In this document: piece by piece, positions 51,438-59,354 of the stretch | How positions within the stretch are numbered: the first letter of the stretch is position 1 | How the letters are laid out: every line of letters starts with the position of its first letter | Assembly (NCBI RefSeq): GCF_000384115.1 | Contig: NZ_KB913029.1 | Coordinates: 964,907 to 1,028,906 of the forward strand | From: Sporichthya polymorpha DSM 43042 | GTDB taxonomy: Bacteria; Actinomycetota; Actinomycetes; Sporichthyales; Sporichthyaceae | Direction: 5' to 3' | DNA length: 64,000 bases | The notes under the pieces: generated by a model | Databases searched by the model: none | What the model saw: only the letters and a program-made list of their open reading frames with translations | Told to the model about the DNA's origin: nothing | Translations under genes and position numbers: made by a program

Positions 51438-52238
51438 CTAGTCACCGGGGCGCGCGGTCTGCCACGGCATCAGCGACCGCATCTGGAGCCCGCCGTCCAC
51501 GGGCAGCACGACGCCGGTGACGTAGGCGCTCGCGGGCGACGCGAGGTACAGCGCGGCGTGCGCGACATCCTCGGGCGCGCCCGCCTTCGGCGGCTCCGGA
51601 CGGCGCCACGCGTCCGGACGCGGGTCCGGCTCGACACCGCGCCGTCGCTCGCCGTCGCCGTGGTCGACCCGGATCGAGCCGACGCGCACGGCGTTCGCGC
51701 GCACGCCCAGATGCCCGTAGCCCGCGGCGAGGGACCGCGTCATCGCCTCCAGGCCGGCCTTGCCGGCGGAGTACGCGTCGAAGCCCGGCATCGCCTGCGT
51801 CGCTGCGATCGAGGAGATGTTGACGATCGCGGACCGTCCCGCGGCCGTCAGCAGCGGGAGCGCGTGATGGGTCGTCAGGTAGGCGCCGGTCAGGGTCGAG
51901 TCGATCAGCCGGGCCCAGTTCTCGGGCGTCATCTCCCCGACCGGCCCGTCGACGCTGCGCGTGTGCAGCAGGTCCGTCGGGCCCGCATTGTTGACCAGCA
52001 CCGACAGCCGGCCGCACGCGGCGACCGCCGCCGAGACCTGGACCTCGCTGGTGACGTCGGCGGCGACGAACCGGATCCCGGTCTCGGCCTCGAACGCCTT
52101 GCCGCGGTCGACGTTGCGCCCGCACACCACCACCTCGGCGCCGCGGTCGCGGAACAGCACGGCGATGGCCGCACCGATGCCGCTCGTTCCCCCGGTGACC
52201 AGGGCGGTCTCGCCGTCGAGCCGGAAGGGGTCATGCAC
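51438..52238 (-). CDS. Short-chain dehydrogenase/reductase
   Basis: The 266-residue SDR has TGGTSGIG for cofactor binding, NNAG, catalytic Ser in NISSIAATQ and Y-x-x-x-K in DAYSAGKAG. An unusual arginine/aspartate-rich insertion (about 200-225) follows the catalytic lysine, where the substrate loop lies. It should oxidise or reduce a hydroxyl/keto group with NAD(P). The start is a GTG at 52238 chosen by alignment to the fold. It is divergent from the P450 gene across an AT-rich motif. Confidence 0.85.
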   Translation of the reverse strand: MHDPFRLDGETALVTGGTSGIGAAIAVLFRDRGAEVVVCGRNVDRGKAFEAETGIRFVAADVTSEVQVSAAVAACGRLSVLVNNAGPTDLLHTRSVDGPVGEMTPENWARLIDSTLTGAYLTTHHALPLLTAAGRSAIVNISSIAATQAMPGFDAYSAGKAGLEAMTRSLAAGYGHLGVRANAVRVGSIRVDHGDGERRRGVEPDPRPDAWRRPEPPKAGAPEDVAHAALYLASPASAYVTGVVLPVDGGLQMRSLMPWQTARPGD

Positions 52239-52270
52239 GATCCCGACCCTACGCCGCAAAAGGTCGCGGA

Positions 52271-52296
52271 CTCAATGGTCTAGCGTCAGACTATTG
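52271..52296 (+). promoter_or_regulatory. AT-rich promoter/operator motif, copy 5
   Basis: CTCAATG-N10-AGACTATTG lies between the SDR (minus) and P450 (plus) genes and includes GTCT-N6-AGAC. The -10-like hexamer CAGACT ends 19 bases before the P450 GTG. CTCAATG-N10-AGACTA is identical in copy 4. Confidence 0.6.
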
Positions 52297-52311
52297 AGGT
52301 ACGGTCGGAGG

Positions 52312-53595
52312 GTGACCGAGACCTGCCCCCACGACGGCCTGTTCGCCGCGGCGACGCCGGACCTCGTCCGCTGCCCCTACCCGGTGTACGAGCACCTGCG
52401 CGGCGAGCACCCCGTCGAGTGGATCCCCGCCCTGACGGCGTACGCGGTGACCCGGCACGCCGACATCCTCGACGTCCTGCTGCGCCCGGAGGACTTCTCC
52501 TCCCGCAAGCAGTCCGGCCCGGGCGCGGCGACGACCCTCGCAGTCGCGGCCGCCGAGGACCCGCAGTACTCGGACCGCGTGCGCGCCGCGGCGGTGCGCC
52601 GCATCGGGATCGCGGAGAAGGGCGCCGCCCTCGTCAACTGCGACCCGCCACGCCATGGCGAGCAGCGCAAGATGATGAACAAGGTCTTCACCCCGCGCCG
52701 CGTCGCGTTGCTGGAGCCGCCGATCCGCGAGCTGGCCGAGGGTCTCGTCGACGCCTTCGTCGCCCTCGGCCGGGCCGACGTCGTCGCCGAACTCGCGACC
52801 CCGCTCCCGATGACCGTGATCGCCCGCGCGCTCGGCATCGAGGGCACGGACATCCCGACGCTCAAGCGCTGGTCCGACGCCTTCGTCCGCGCGAACGGCC
52901 GGCCGAACCTGTCGGTCGAGGAGATCTCGGCGCTGATCCTCTCCCTCGACGAGTGCTACGACTTCTTCGAGGCTCGCATGGAGGAGCGCCTCGCCGACCC
53001 GCGCGAGGACCTCGTCACCGACGTCGCGCAGGCCGACCTCTGCCACGAGGAGCGCCTGCAGATGCTGACGCTCTTCCTGATCGGCGGCAACGAGACGACG
53101 AACAGCCTGATCGCCTCGTGCATCTGGATGCTCTGCCGGCGACCCGAGCTGCAGGACGAGCTCCGTGCGGACCCCGACCTGATCCCGCCGTTCGTCGAGG
53201 AGACGCTGCGGGTCGAACCGCCGGTGCAGGGCCTGTTCCGCCAGGCGATGCGGGACACCACCGTCGGTGGCGTGCCGATTCAGGCGGGCGAGTTCCTCTG
53301 GCTCGTCTACGGCTCGGCGAACCGCGACGAGGCGCAGTTCCCGACGCCCGACGAGATCCGGCTCGACCGCGGCGCCGAGGGCCGACGCCACCTCAGTTTC
53401 GCGCAGGGCCCGCACTTCTGCCTCGGCGCGCCGCTGGCGCGGGCGGAGGCGCGCATCGCGCTCGAGACGCTGCTCGCGCGCACCCGCAACCTCGCCCTCG
53501 CCCCCGACGAGGACGCCGGCTCGTGGGCCCCCAACCTCGTCCAGCACAACCTGACCCGGCTGAACGTCGTGTTCGACCCGGTCGACCTCTCATGA
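52312..53595 (+). CDS. Cytochrome P450 monooxygenase
   Basis: The 427-residue soluble P450 has the I-helix oxygen-binding motif LIGGNETTN, the E-x-x-R of EETLRVEPP and the haem-binding loop FAQGPHFCLG with Cys370 as iron ligand. It hydroxylates a hydrophobic substrate with electrons from a ferredoxin not encoded nearby. The GTG at 52312 was chosen because P450 similarity starts within 15 residues; the GGAGG just before it is too close to be ideal. It is followed ten bases later by a SnoaL-like gene. Confidence 0.92.
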   Translation: MTETCPHDGLFAAATPDLVRCPYPVYEHLRGEHPVEWIPALTAYAVTRHADILDVLLRPEDFSSRKQSGPGAATTLAVAAAEDPQYSDRVRAAAVRRIGIAEKGAALVNCDPPRHGEQRKMMNKVFTPRRVALLEPPIRELAEGLVDAFVALGRADVVAELATPLPMTVIARALGIEGTDIPTLKRWSDAFVRANGRPNLSVEEISALILSLDECYDFFEARMEERLADPREDLVTDVAQADLCHEERLQMLTLFLIGGNETTNSLIASCIWMLCRRPELQDELRADPDLIPPFVEETLRVEPPVQGLFRQAMRDTTVGGVPIQAGEFLWLVYGSANRDEAQFPTPDEIRLDRGAEGRRHLSFAQGPHFCLGAPLARAEARIALETLLARTRNLALAPDEDAGSWAPNLVQHNLTRLNVVFDPVDLS

Positions 53596-53605
53596 GTGGG
53601 GTGGC

Positions 53606-54085
53606 ATGAGCGAGAAGGTCCGCGCCGACATCACCGAGGCGCTCCACCGGTACTGCCGCGGCATCGACCGGATGGACGCCGACCTGATCCGATCGGTGTA
53701 CCACTCCGACGGCTACGACGACCACGGCGACGTCTTCCGCGGCTCGGTCGAGGACTACATCACCTGGGTGTTGAACGTCCTCGCCGAGCGCTTCGACTCG
53801 ACCATGCACACGCTCACGAACATCACGATCGAGCAGGACGGCGGCGTCGCCCACGTCGAGAGCTACCTGATCGCGTACCACGTGACCAAGGGCGGCGGCT
53901 CGCTGAAGGTCTTCGGTGCCCGCTACGTCGACCGGTTCGAGGACCGCCCCGGCGCCGGCTGGCGCATCGCCCACCGCACCCTGGTGTCGGAGTGGCAGAC
54001 CGAGCAGACCGGCTTCGTCGCCACTCCCCCCGGCACCGCCCCCGCCGCCCGCGACCGCACGGACCCGTCCTACCGCCGCGACTGA
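53606..54085 (+). CDS. SnoaL-like (NTF2-fold) protein
   Basis: The 159-residue protein begins with RADITEALHRYCRGIDRMDA and has VYHSDGYDDHGDVFRG. These are typical of the SnoaL_4 group, which includes dehydratases and isomerases acting on steroids and polyketides. The conserved Tyr/Asp/His cluster in GYDDHG could be catalytic. It lies ten bases after the P450 and may process its product. A 25-residue tail follows the fold. A diverged family B hairpin lies six bases after its stop. Confidence 0.8.
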   Translation: MSEKVRADITEALHRYCRGIDRMDADLIRSVYHSDGYDDHGDVFRGSVEDYITWVLNVLAERFDSTMHTLTNITIEQDGGVAHVESYLIAYHVTKGGGSLKVFGARYVDRFEDRPGAGWRIAHRTLVSEWQTEQTGFVATPPGTAPAARDRTDPSYRRD

Positions 54086-54091
54086 CGCGTA

Positions 54092-54135
54092 GCGTCCGGC
54101 AAAGTGGGGCCTATAACCCACAGTTGGCCGGACGT
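54092..54135. repeat. 44-nt hairpin repeat (family B, diverged copy 5)
   Basis: The sequence starts GCGTCCGGCAAAGTGGG, ends CCGGACGT and keeps GTGG/CCAC in mid-stem, so length (44 nt) and plan match the other family B copies, but the loop is different (GCCTATAA). It lies six bases after the SnoaL-like stop and upstream of the TetR gene. Confidence 0.6.
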
Positions 54136-54163
54136 GACGGGATGTGCGTGTCACGATGGCCGG

Positions 54164-54760
54164 GTGACCGTCACGGACCGGCCGTACCGGGGCATCAGCG
54201 CCGACCACCGACGCAGTGAGCGCCGGGAGCAGCTGCTGCAGGCGTGCCTGGACGTCGTGGGACGTTCCGGCGTCGCGGGGACGACGGTCGGGGCGATCTG
54301 CGAGCAGGCCGGGCTCACCAAGCGCTACTTCTACGAGGCGTTCGCCGACCGGGACGCGATCCTCTGCGCGGCGCTCGACGACCTGCACGTCGCGCTGTTG
54401 CGACGCATCCGCACCGCGATCGCGCACGAGCCGGACGCCCGGAGGCGCACCCGCCTCACCGCGCGGATGCTCGCCGACACCATGGACGACCCGCGCCTGG
54501 CGCGCCTCTTCGTCGAGGCCGCCGCGCTGCCGTCCCTGCACGACCTGCGGCGGCGCGCCTACGACGTCTACGCCGACCTCGTCGCACACGAGGTCCTCGG
54601 CCTGACCGAGCCGAGCCCCCGCGCCCGGCTCGCGACGCAGGTCCTCGTCGCCGGCGCCACCGAGGCCGTCTCCCGCTGGGTCGAGGGCGGCACCGGCCTG
54701 ACCCGCGACGAGTTCGTCGAGGTCCTGACCGAACTCGCCAGCGGGGTTTCCCGAGCCTGA
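54164..54760 (+). CDS. TetR-family transcription regulator
   Basis: The 198-residue protein has an N-terminal helix-turn-helix (TTVGAICEQAGLTKRYFYEA) and a helical ligand-binding domain. TetR repressors release DNA when they bind a small molecule, often an acyl-CoA or steroid in such regions. The GTG at 54164 was chosen since TetR similarity begins shortly after. It is convergent with the third swivel-domain gene (gap 7 bases). Its operator is not identified; the AT-rich motif copies are candidates. Confidence 0.87.
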   Translation: MTVTDRPYRGISADHRRSERREQLLQACLDVVGRSGVAGTTVGAICEQAGLTKRYFYEAFADRDAILCAALDDLHVALLRRIRTAIAHEPDARRRTRLTARMLADTMDDPRLARLFVEAAALPSLHDLRRRAYDVYADLVAHEVLGLTEPSPRARLATQVLVAGATEAVSRWVEGGTGLTRDEFVEVLTELASGVSRA

Positions 54761-54767
54761 CGAAACG

Positions 54768-56366
54768 TCAGGCCAGGACGCGGACCAGGTTGTTCTCACC
54801 GTCGACGAGGATGCGGTCGCCGTCACGGAGGACGGTGGTACCGCGCTCGGTCCCGATGACGTAAGGGATTCCGAGCTCCCGGGCGACGACCGCGCCGTGG
54901 GAGGCGGAGCCCCCGACGTCGATGACGAGCGCCTCGGCGAGGGACATCAGCGGCGCCCAGCTCGGGTCGGTGAACCGGCAGACGAGGATGTCGCCGTCGT
55001 CGAGCGTGATCGCGTCGTTGACGTCGAGCAGCACCCGCGCCCGGCCCTCGACCTGACCACCGCCGGAGGCGGAGCCGGAGATCTCGACCGCACCCCGATC
55101 GCCCTCGACGGGAGCCTCGGGCACGATCGGCTCAGGCATCCCGCGGAAGAACACCGGTAGCTCGACCTTGCGGTGTGCCTCGCGGTAGCCCCGGCGCGCG
55201 ACCACGATCTCGGCCACGTCGGGCAAGCGCCCGGCCGCGAGCTCCTGGCACTCCTCGATCTGCAGGTAGAACACGTCGTCGACCTGCGCGAGCCGGCCGG
55301 CGGCGACCTGCTCGGCACCGAAGTCGCGCGCCGCGCGGCGGACGCCGTCGATGCACATCAGGTACGCAGCCTTGCCGACCTGCAACGTCCGCACGATGTT
55401 GCGTGTCCGCTTCATCAGCCAGCGCATGGCCGGGCGCTTCGCCGCGGGGGTTGCCGCGAGCAGGGCCTTCTCGGCCTCGGCGCCGGCGGCCACCGAGCGC
55501 GCCTCGCGGTCGCGGGGGCGCTCGACGTCCGCCCGACCCTGGTACGACTTCACCAGGGCCCGCACCGGACCCGGGTCCTCGCGCCAGACACGCGCATCGG
55601 CGTTGCCCTCGTTCGGCCCGTGGTAGCCCCAGAGGCGGAGAAACTCGGCCTCGTCGAGCTGACCCTGCGCCACCTTCCAGAGGTCGTCGGCCATCTTGGT
55701 CTCGAAGACCTCGCCGACACCGGACATCAGACGCGTCCCCAGCGCCGGGTCGCCGGCCTTCTTCGCCAGGTCGGTGATCGCACTCTGCGCGCCGGAGAAG
55801 ACGAAGCGCCAGGCGCAGTGGTCGCCGAACACCTTCGCGAAGCGCTCACGCGCGGCCACCAACCGGTCGATGGCGGGTCCCGTCCCGCCGTCGCCGTAGA
55901 CCTCGCGCTCCCACCACGCCCGTGTCTCGGCGTAGTTGGCGTGCATGACCTTGCCCTGGCGCAGCAGCGCGCGCGGGGCCTTCACGGCGATCACCGGGAG
56001 CCGCGACTTCTTGCCCTTCACCGGCGGCGCGTCCGGGCGGACACTGCCGCACAGGTCGCGCTCGAAGTCGTCCCCGGAGACGCCGGGCAGGGTGACGACG
56101 ATGCCGCGGATCGCGTCGACGTTCAGGGCCGGGCGCCCGTAGAAGATCGACAGGCCCCAGTCGTTGACGTCCGGCGACGCCTCCGCCGAGGGCGGCAGGA
56201 CGCCGAACACCTTCATCGAGAAGAGCCAGCCGCGCTCGGCCGTCTCACCCCAGATGCTCATGTCCATCGGGGAGAGGACGTCGGGCGCCGCCTCCCCGAG
56301 GTTGGTCGTCGTCCAGTAGCGACCCGGCTCGCTGGTGCCGAGCGTGGGGTCGGAGATTTCGGGCAC
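54768..56366 (-). CDS. PEP-utilising/phosphohistidine-swivel protein without ATP-grasp domain, copy 3
   Basis: The 532-residue protein begins YWTTTNLGEAAPDVLSPMDM, has a helical middle and ends with the swivel domain (about 440-532), histidine in GSASHGAVVARELGIPYVIG. It is more similar to copy 2 than to copy 1 (for example WGYHGPNEGNADARVWREDP versus HGFHGPAEGEISSRVWREDC). The ATP-grasp domain is missing here too. The GTG start (56366) overlaps the stop of the membrane-protein gene by one base, so both are co-translated. Confidence 0.8.
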   Translation of the reverse strand: MPEISDPTLGTSEPGRYWTTTNLGEAAPDVLSPMDMSIWGETAERGWLFSMKVFGVLPPSAEASPDVNDWGLSIFYGRPALNVDAIRGIVVTLPGVSGDDFERDLCGSVRPDAPPVKGKKSRLPVIAVKAPRALLRQGKVMHANYAETRAWWEREVYGDGGTGPAIDRLVAARERFAKVFGDHCAWRFVFSGAQSAITDLAKKAGDPALGTRLMSGVGEVFETKMADDLWKVAQGQLDEAEFLRLWGYHGPNEGNADARVWREDPGPVRALVKSYQGRADVERPRDREARSVAAGAEAEKALLAATPAAKRPAMRWLMKRTRNIVRTLQVGKAAYLMCIDGVRRAARDFGAEQVAAGRLAQVDDVFYLQIEECQELAAGRLPDVAEIVVARRGYREAHRKVELPVFFRGMPEPIVPEAPVEGDRGAVEISGSASGGGQVEGRARVLLDVNDAITLDDGDILVCRFTDPSWAPLMSLAEALVIDVGGSASHGAVVARELGIPYVIGTERGTTVLRDGDRILVDGENNLVRVLA

Positions 56367-57385
56367 TAGACGCCGACCGCCTCGGAGCGGCTGGTCGGAA
56401 CGTCCTCGTCCGCGGTCTCCGACAGGTCCCACGGCCGGCTCTCCGGGTCGAAGGGCTGGTAGCCGAGGAACAGGTTCATGATGACCGCGCTCAACCCGAT
56501 GCCCAGGGCCCAGGTGCTGATGCCGGCGAGCTCGGTGAGGAACCAGTTGTAGTCGCCGTTGACGACGATCCAGCTCGGCATGCCGATCAGCGCGTAGACA
56601 CCGCCCACGGACGCGGGGACCGCCACGAGCATCGCGCTCGCCCGCCAGCCCTTGAGGTGGTGCTGGTAGCGGTAGGCGAAGGCGGCGGGCAGCAGGGCGC
56701 AGCCGATGGTGTTGCAGGGTGTCCACCAGATCGGGAGCTCGTTCCACCACATCGGCTGGTTGCCGTAGTAGTGGTAGATGCCGTTGGCCCCGACCAGGAG
56801 CTCCTCGAAGATCGTGTAGCTCAGGCCGGTGATGCCGAGCATGATCCAGACCTGCTTCGCGGTGGGCCGCGTCAGCAGGATCTTGAGCATCGAGACCGCG
56901 AACGCACCGGCGCCGAACCAGCCGGCGACGATGAACCAGCCCATCTGACGGCCGAACAGCGTGAACGCGTTGTCGGCGTCGTCGACCGGGTAGTAGACCA
57001 TCCCGATCACGTCGAGGAAGACCTCGGGCACCACGATGATGACGGTGCCGATGCTGGCGCACAGCGGCAGCCAGTCGCCCTTCTTGATCAGCTCACGCAG
57101 GCACACGATCAGGCCGGCGAAGCCGAGTCCGCCGAGCAGGACGATCGCGATGACGTTGTTCGTCCGGTCGTACGGGAAGTCCGCGTTGGTCGGCACCGGC
57201 GGGACGCCGGTGTTCTCGTCCATGACCAGGGCGGGCACCTGCGGCGGCGGGTCGGTGAGCCCGGTGATCAGCAGGTCCAGCACCGCCAGCACTGCGAAGA
57301 AACCGAAGATCGTCAGCGCGAACGCGCGGGTACGAGCCCGTTCCTCGGGCGTCCGAACCTTACGTACGGGCATGGGTGTCGACAT
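56366..57385 (-). CDS. Polytopic membrane protein, possibly AveC-like
   Basis: The 339-residue protein has seven to eight hydrophobic segments and conserved-looking polar loops (SYTIFEELLVGANGIYHYYG, MWWNELPIWWTPCNTIG). Size and loop pattern recall the AveC spirocyclase family of actinobacteria, but this is a weak assignment. I chose the ATG at 57385; ATGs at 57373, 57403 and 57418 are alternatives. It is translationally coupled to the third swivel-domain protein, which suggests the two work on the same hydrophobic substrate. It is divergent from the third lipocalin-like gene. Confidence 0.55.
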   Translation of the reverse strand: MSTPMPVRKVRTPEERARTRAFALTIFGFFAVLAVLDLLITGLTDPPPQVPALVMDENTGVPPVPTNADFPYDRTNNVIAIVLLGGLGFAGLIVCLRELIKKGDWLPLCASIGTVIIVVPEVFLDVIGMVYYPVDDADNAFTLFGRQMGWFIVAGWFGAGAFAVSMLKILLTRPTAKQVWIMLGITGLSYTIFEELLVGANGIYHYYGNQPMWWNELPIWWTPCNTIGCALLPAAFAYRYQHHLKGWRASAMLVAVPASVGGVYALIGMPSWIVVNGDYNWFLTELAGISTWALGIGLSAVIMNLFLGYQPFDPESRPWDLSETADEDVPTSRSEAVGV

Positions 57386-57432
57386 CGCGGAAGACCTCGC
57401 CATCGTGGTCCAGCTCACGGAATAGTTGCGTA

Positions 57433-57460
57433 GTAAATAGTTGTAACACAGACTTTTATT
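57433..57460 (+). promoter_or_regulatory. AT-rich promoter/operator motif, copy 6 (diverged)
   Basis: GTAAATA-N10-AGACTTTTATT lies between the membrane-protein gene (minus) and the gene at 57493 (plus). Spacing and the AGACTTTT block match the other copies. The gap also has AATAGTTG twice (57421 and 57436), giving an additional direct repeat. Confidence 0.45.
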
Positions 57461-57492
57461 GGTGCCCAGCCCACGGCCCGAGGGGAGACGCT

Positions 57493-58515
57493 GTGCCCAG
57501 GTTCCTGTTCGGCGACTTCGACCACCGCGTCACGGTCGGCGCGTTCCGGCCCGACCCGCAGACCATGGCGGTCCAGGAGATGCAGCACGGTCTCCCGCTG
57601 CAGGCGACGTGGCTGTACGGGTTCTTCCGCGACGAGCAGGGCCTGGTCTCGGCCATCGAGCGGAAGTTCGTCGGCTCGCTCACCAGCGGGTGCTTCGTCA
57701 TGACCCAGGACGGCGATTCCGCGAACGAGCTCAACGTCCACCCCGACTCCGGCCGCAGCGCGCGGGGTGAGCTCCGGCGCGTGCTGGAGGGCCCGGAGCG
57801 GCGCTGGCACGAGCCGGTGTTCCAGCGTCTCCCGGCCGGGACGGTGCCCGCCGGCGAGCAGCCGATGGACCTGCGCTGGACCGGCGACGCCATCAGCTAC
57901 AGCGAGGGCGACATCCTCGACCTGTCCGGCCCGCGGGCGGGGCTCGGCGTGCAGTTCTACGTCGCCTCGCGCGCGAACCCGATGCTCTACACGTCGACGT
58001 GTCACTGGGTCTCCGGGACGTTCCAGGGCCGCGCGGTCTCCGGACCGCTGTGGATGGACAACTCCTACTGGGTCCACGGCCTGGAATGGAAGGAGTACGG
58101 CTACTTCAACGGCCTCCAGGTCGCCTGGCACGTCTTCTGCAACTCCTTCGCCGACGGTTCGTTCGAGTGGGGCCACCTCGTGATGGGCCGGGAGGGGTTC
58201 ACTCCCGGCATCGTGGTGAGCGGCGGCACGGCCGGCGAGGGGGTCGTCGCCTCCACGCCCGACCTGCACGCGAAGTTCAGCGTCGACGACGGGGCCTGGC
58301 CGCAGGCCGCCTCGTTCGACCTCGGCTCCGCGCAGTACGAGTTCACCGGCCCGCCGACCGGCCGGATGACGCAGTTCTCCGCCTCGCGCTGGGCCAACTA
58401 CCGCGCCCAGTTCGGGCAGACCCGCCAGGTCGGCGACTCCCGCGAACTCGTCGACGGCCTGACCTGGCTGGAGGCGTTCGCCGACCGCATCTCCGAGGAC
58501 GGACTGACCACGTGA
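57493..58515 (+). CDS. Lipocalin-like protein, distant third relative of the AttH-like paralogues
   Basis: The 340-residue protein is beta-rich, starting PRFLFGDFDHRVTVGAF, with no signal peptide or membrane segment. Its general plan resembles the proteins at 23965 and 38724, but the shared blocks are weak, so common ancestry is an inference. The GTG start has AGGGGAG five bases upstream. It overlaps the MaoC-type hydratase gene (GTGA) and is divergent from the membrane protein/swivel pair, again placing such a protein beside a swivel-domain gene. Confidence 0.5.
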   Translation: MPRFLFGDFDHRVTVGAFRPDPQTMAVQEMQHGLPLQATWLYGFFRDEQGLVSAIERKFVGSLTSGCFVMTQDGDSANELNVHPDSGRSARGELRRVLEGPERRWHEPVFQRLPAGTVPAGEQPMDLRWTGDAISYSEGDILDLSGPRAGLGVQFYVASRANPMLYTSTCHWVSGTFQGRAVSGPLWMDNSYWVHGLEWKEYGYFNGLQVAWHVFCNSFADGSFEWGHLVMGREGFTPGIVVSGGTAGEGVVASTPDLHAKFSVDDGAWPQAASFDLGSAQYEFTGPPTGRMTQFSASRWANYRAQFGQTRQVGDSRELVDGLTWLEAFADRISEDGLTT

Positions 58516-59354
58516 CGCTCGACCCCACCTCCGTCGGCGCGACCGCCGACCCCCAGTCGATTCGCTGGGACTCGAAGGACTGCCTGCTCTACGCCCTCGG
58601 CGTCGGGGCCGGGACCGACGAGCTCGCCTTCACCACCGACAACACCCGCGGCCTGGACCAGCGCATGCTGCCGACGCAGCCGGTCGTCCTCGGTCTCGGT
58701 GCGACCGCCGGCTCGCTCAAGCTCGCGGGGAAGATCGACTGGGTGCGCCTCGTGCACGCGGCCCAGGGTGTCGAGCTGCTCGCGCCGTTGCCGGTCGAGG
58801 GCGAGGCCACGGTCGTCTCGCGCATCGCGGAGCTCTGGGACAAGGGCAAGGCCGCGCTGATCACCGCGGAGTCGACGGCCACCGCGCCCGACGGCACCGA
58901 CCTGTTCCGCACGCGCATGACCGTGTTCATCGGCGGCGCCGGCGGTTTCGGCGGCGAGCGGGGCCCGTCGACCGAGGACGACGAGCCGACCGGCAAGCCC
59001 GACGAGACGATCAGCTACGAGACGCGTCGCGACCAGGCGCTGCTCTACCGCCTCTCGGGCGACCGCAACCCGTTGCACTCGGACCCCGCCTACGCGGCGA
59101 AGGCCGGCTTCGACCGGCCGATCCTGCACGGCCTGTGCACCTACGGCTTCGCGGGCCGCGCAGTGCTCCACGCGGCCGCGGGCGGTGACCCCGACCGCGT
59201 CCGCTCCATCGACGCCCGCTTCGCCAAGCCCGTCTTCCCCGGGGACACGCTCCACGTGGACCTGTGGAACGTCGACGGCGGCGTGCGCTTCCGCGTCCGC
59301 ACCGGCGAGGAGACGGTCGTCCTCAACTCCGGGCGCGCGACAATCGCTCCGTGA
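58512..59354 (+). CDS. MaoC-type (R)-specific enoyl-CoA hydratase
   Basis: The 280-residue double-hotdog protein carries the hydratase-2 motif in YRLSGDRNPLHSDPAYAAKA, with the catalytic Asp and His, followed by GFDRPILHGLCTYGFAGRAV. This matches the hydratase domain of multifunctional enzyme type 2 and bacterial ChsH-like enzymes. It hydrates trans-2-enoyl-CoA to (R)-3-hydroxyacyl-CoA. It pairs logically with the SDR at 21304, which resembles the dehydrogenase half of the same eukaryotic enzyme. It overlaps both neighbours by four bases. Confidence 0.88.
   Translation: MTLDPTSVGATADPQSIRWDSKDCLLYALGVGAGTDELAFTTDNTRGLDQRMLPTQPVVLGLGATAGSLKLAGKIDWVRLVHAAQGVELLAPLPVEGEATVVSRIAELWDKGKAALITAESTATAPDGTDLFRTRMTVFIGGAGGFGGERGPSTEDDEPTGKPDETISYETRRDQALLYRLSGDRNPLHSDPAYAAKAGFDRPILHGLCTYGFAGRAVLHAAAGGDPDRVRSIDARFAKPVFPGDTLHVDLWNVDGGVRFRVRTGEETVVLNSGRATIAP

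Noticed and set aside
51411..51441. Seventh copy of the AT-rich promoter motif upstream of the swivel gene at 49824
   Set aside because: GTCTAG occurs, but the CAATG-N10-AGACTA spacing is not met on either strand.
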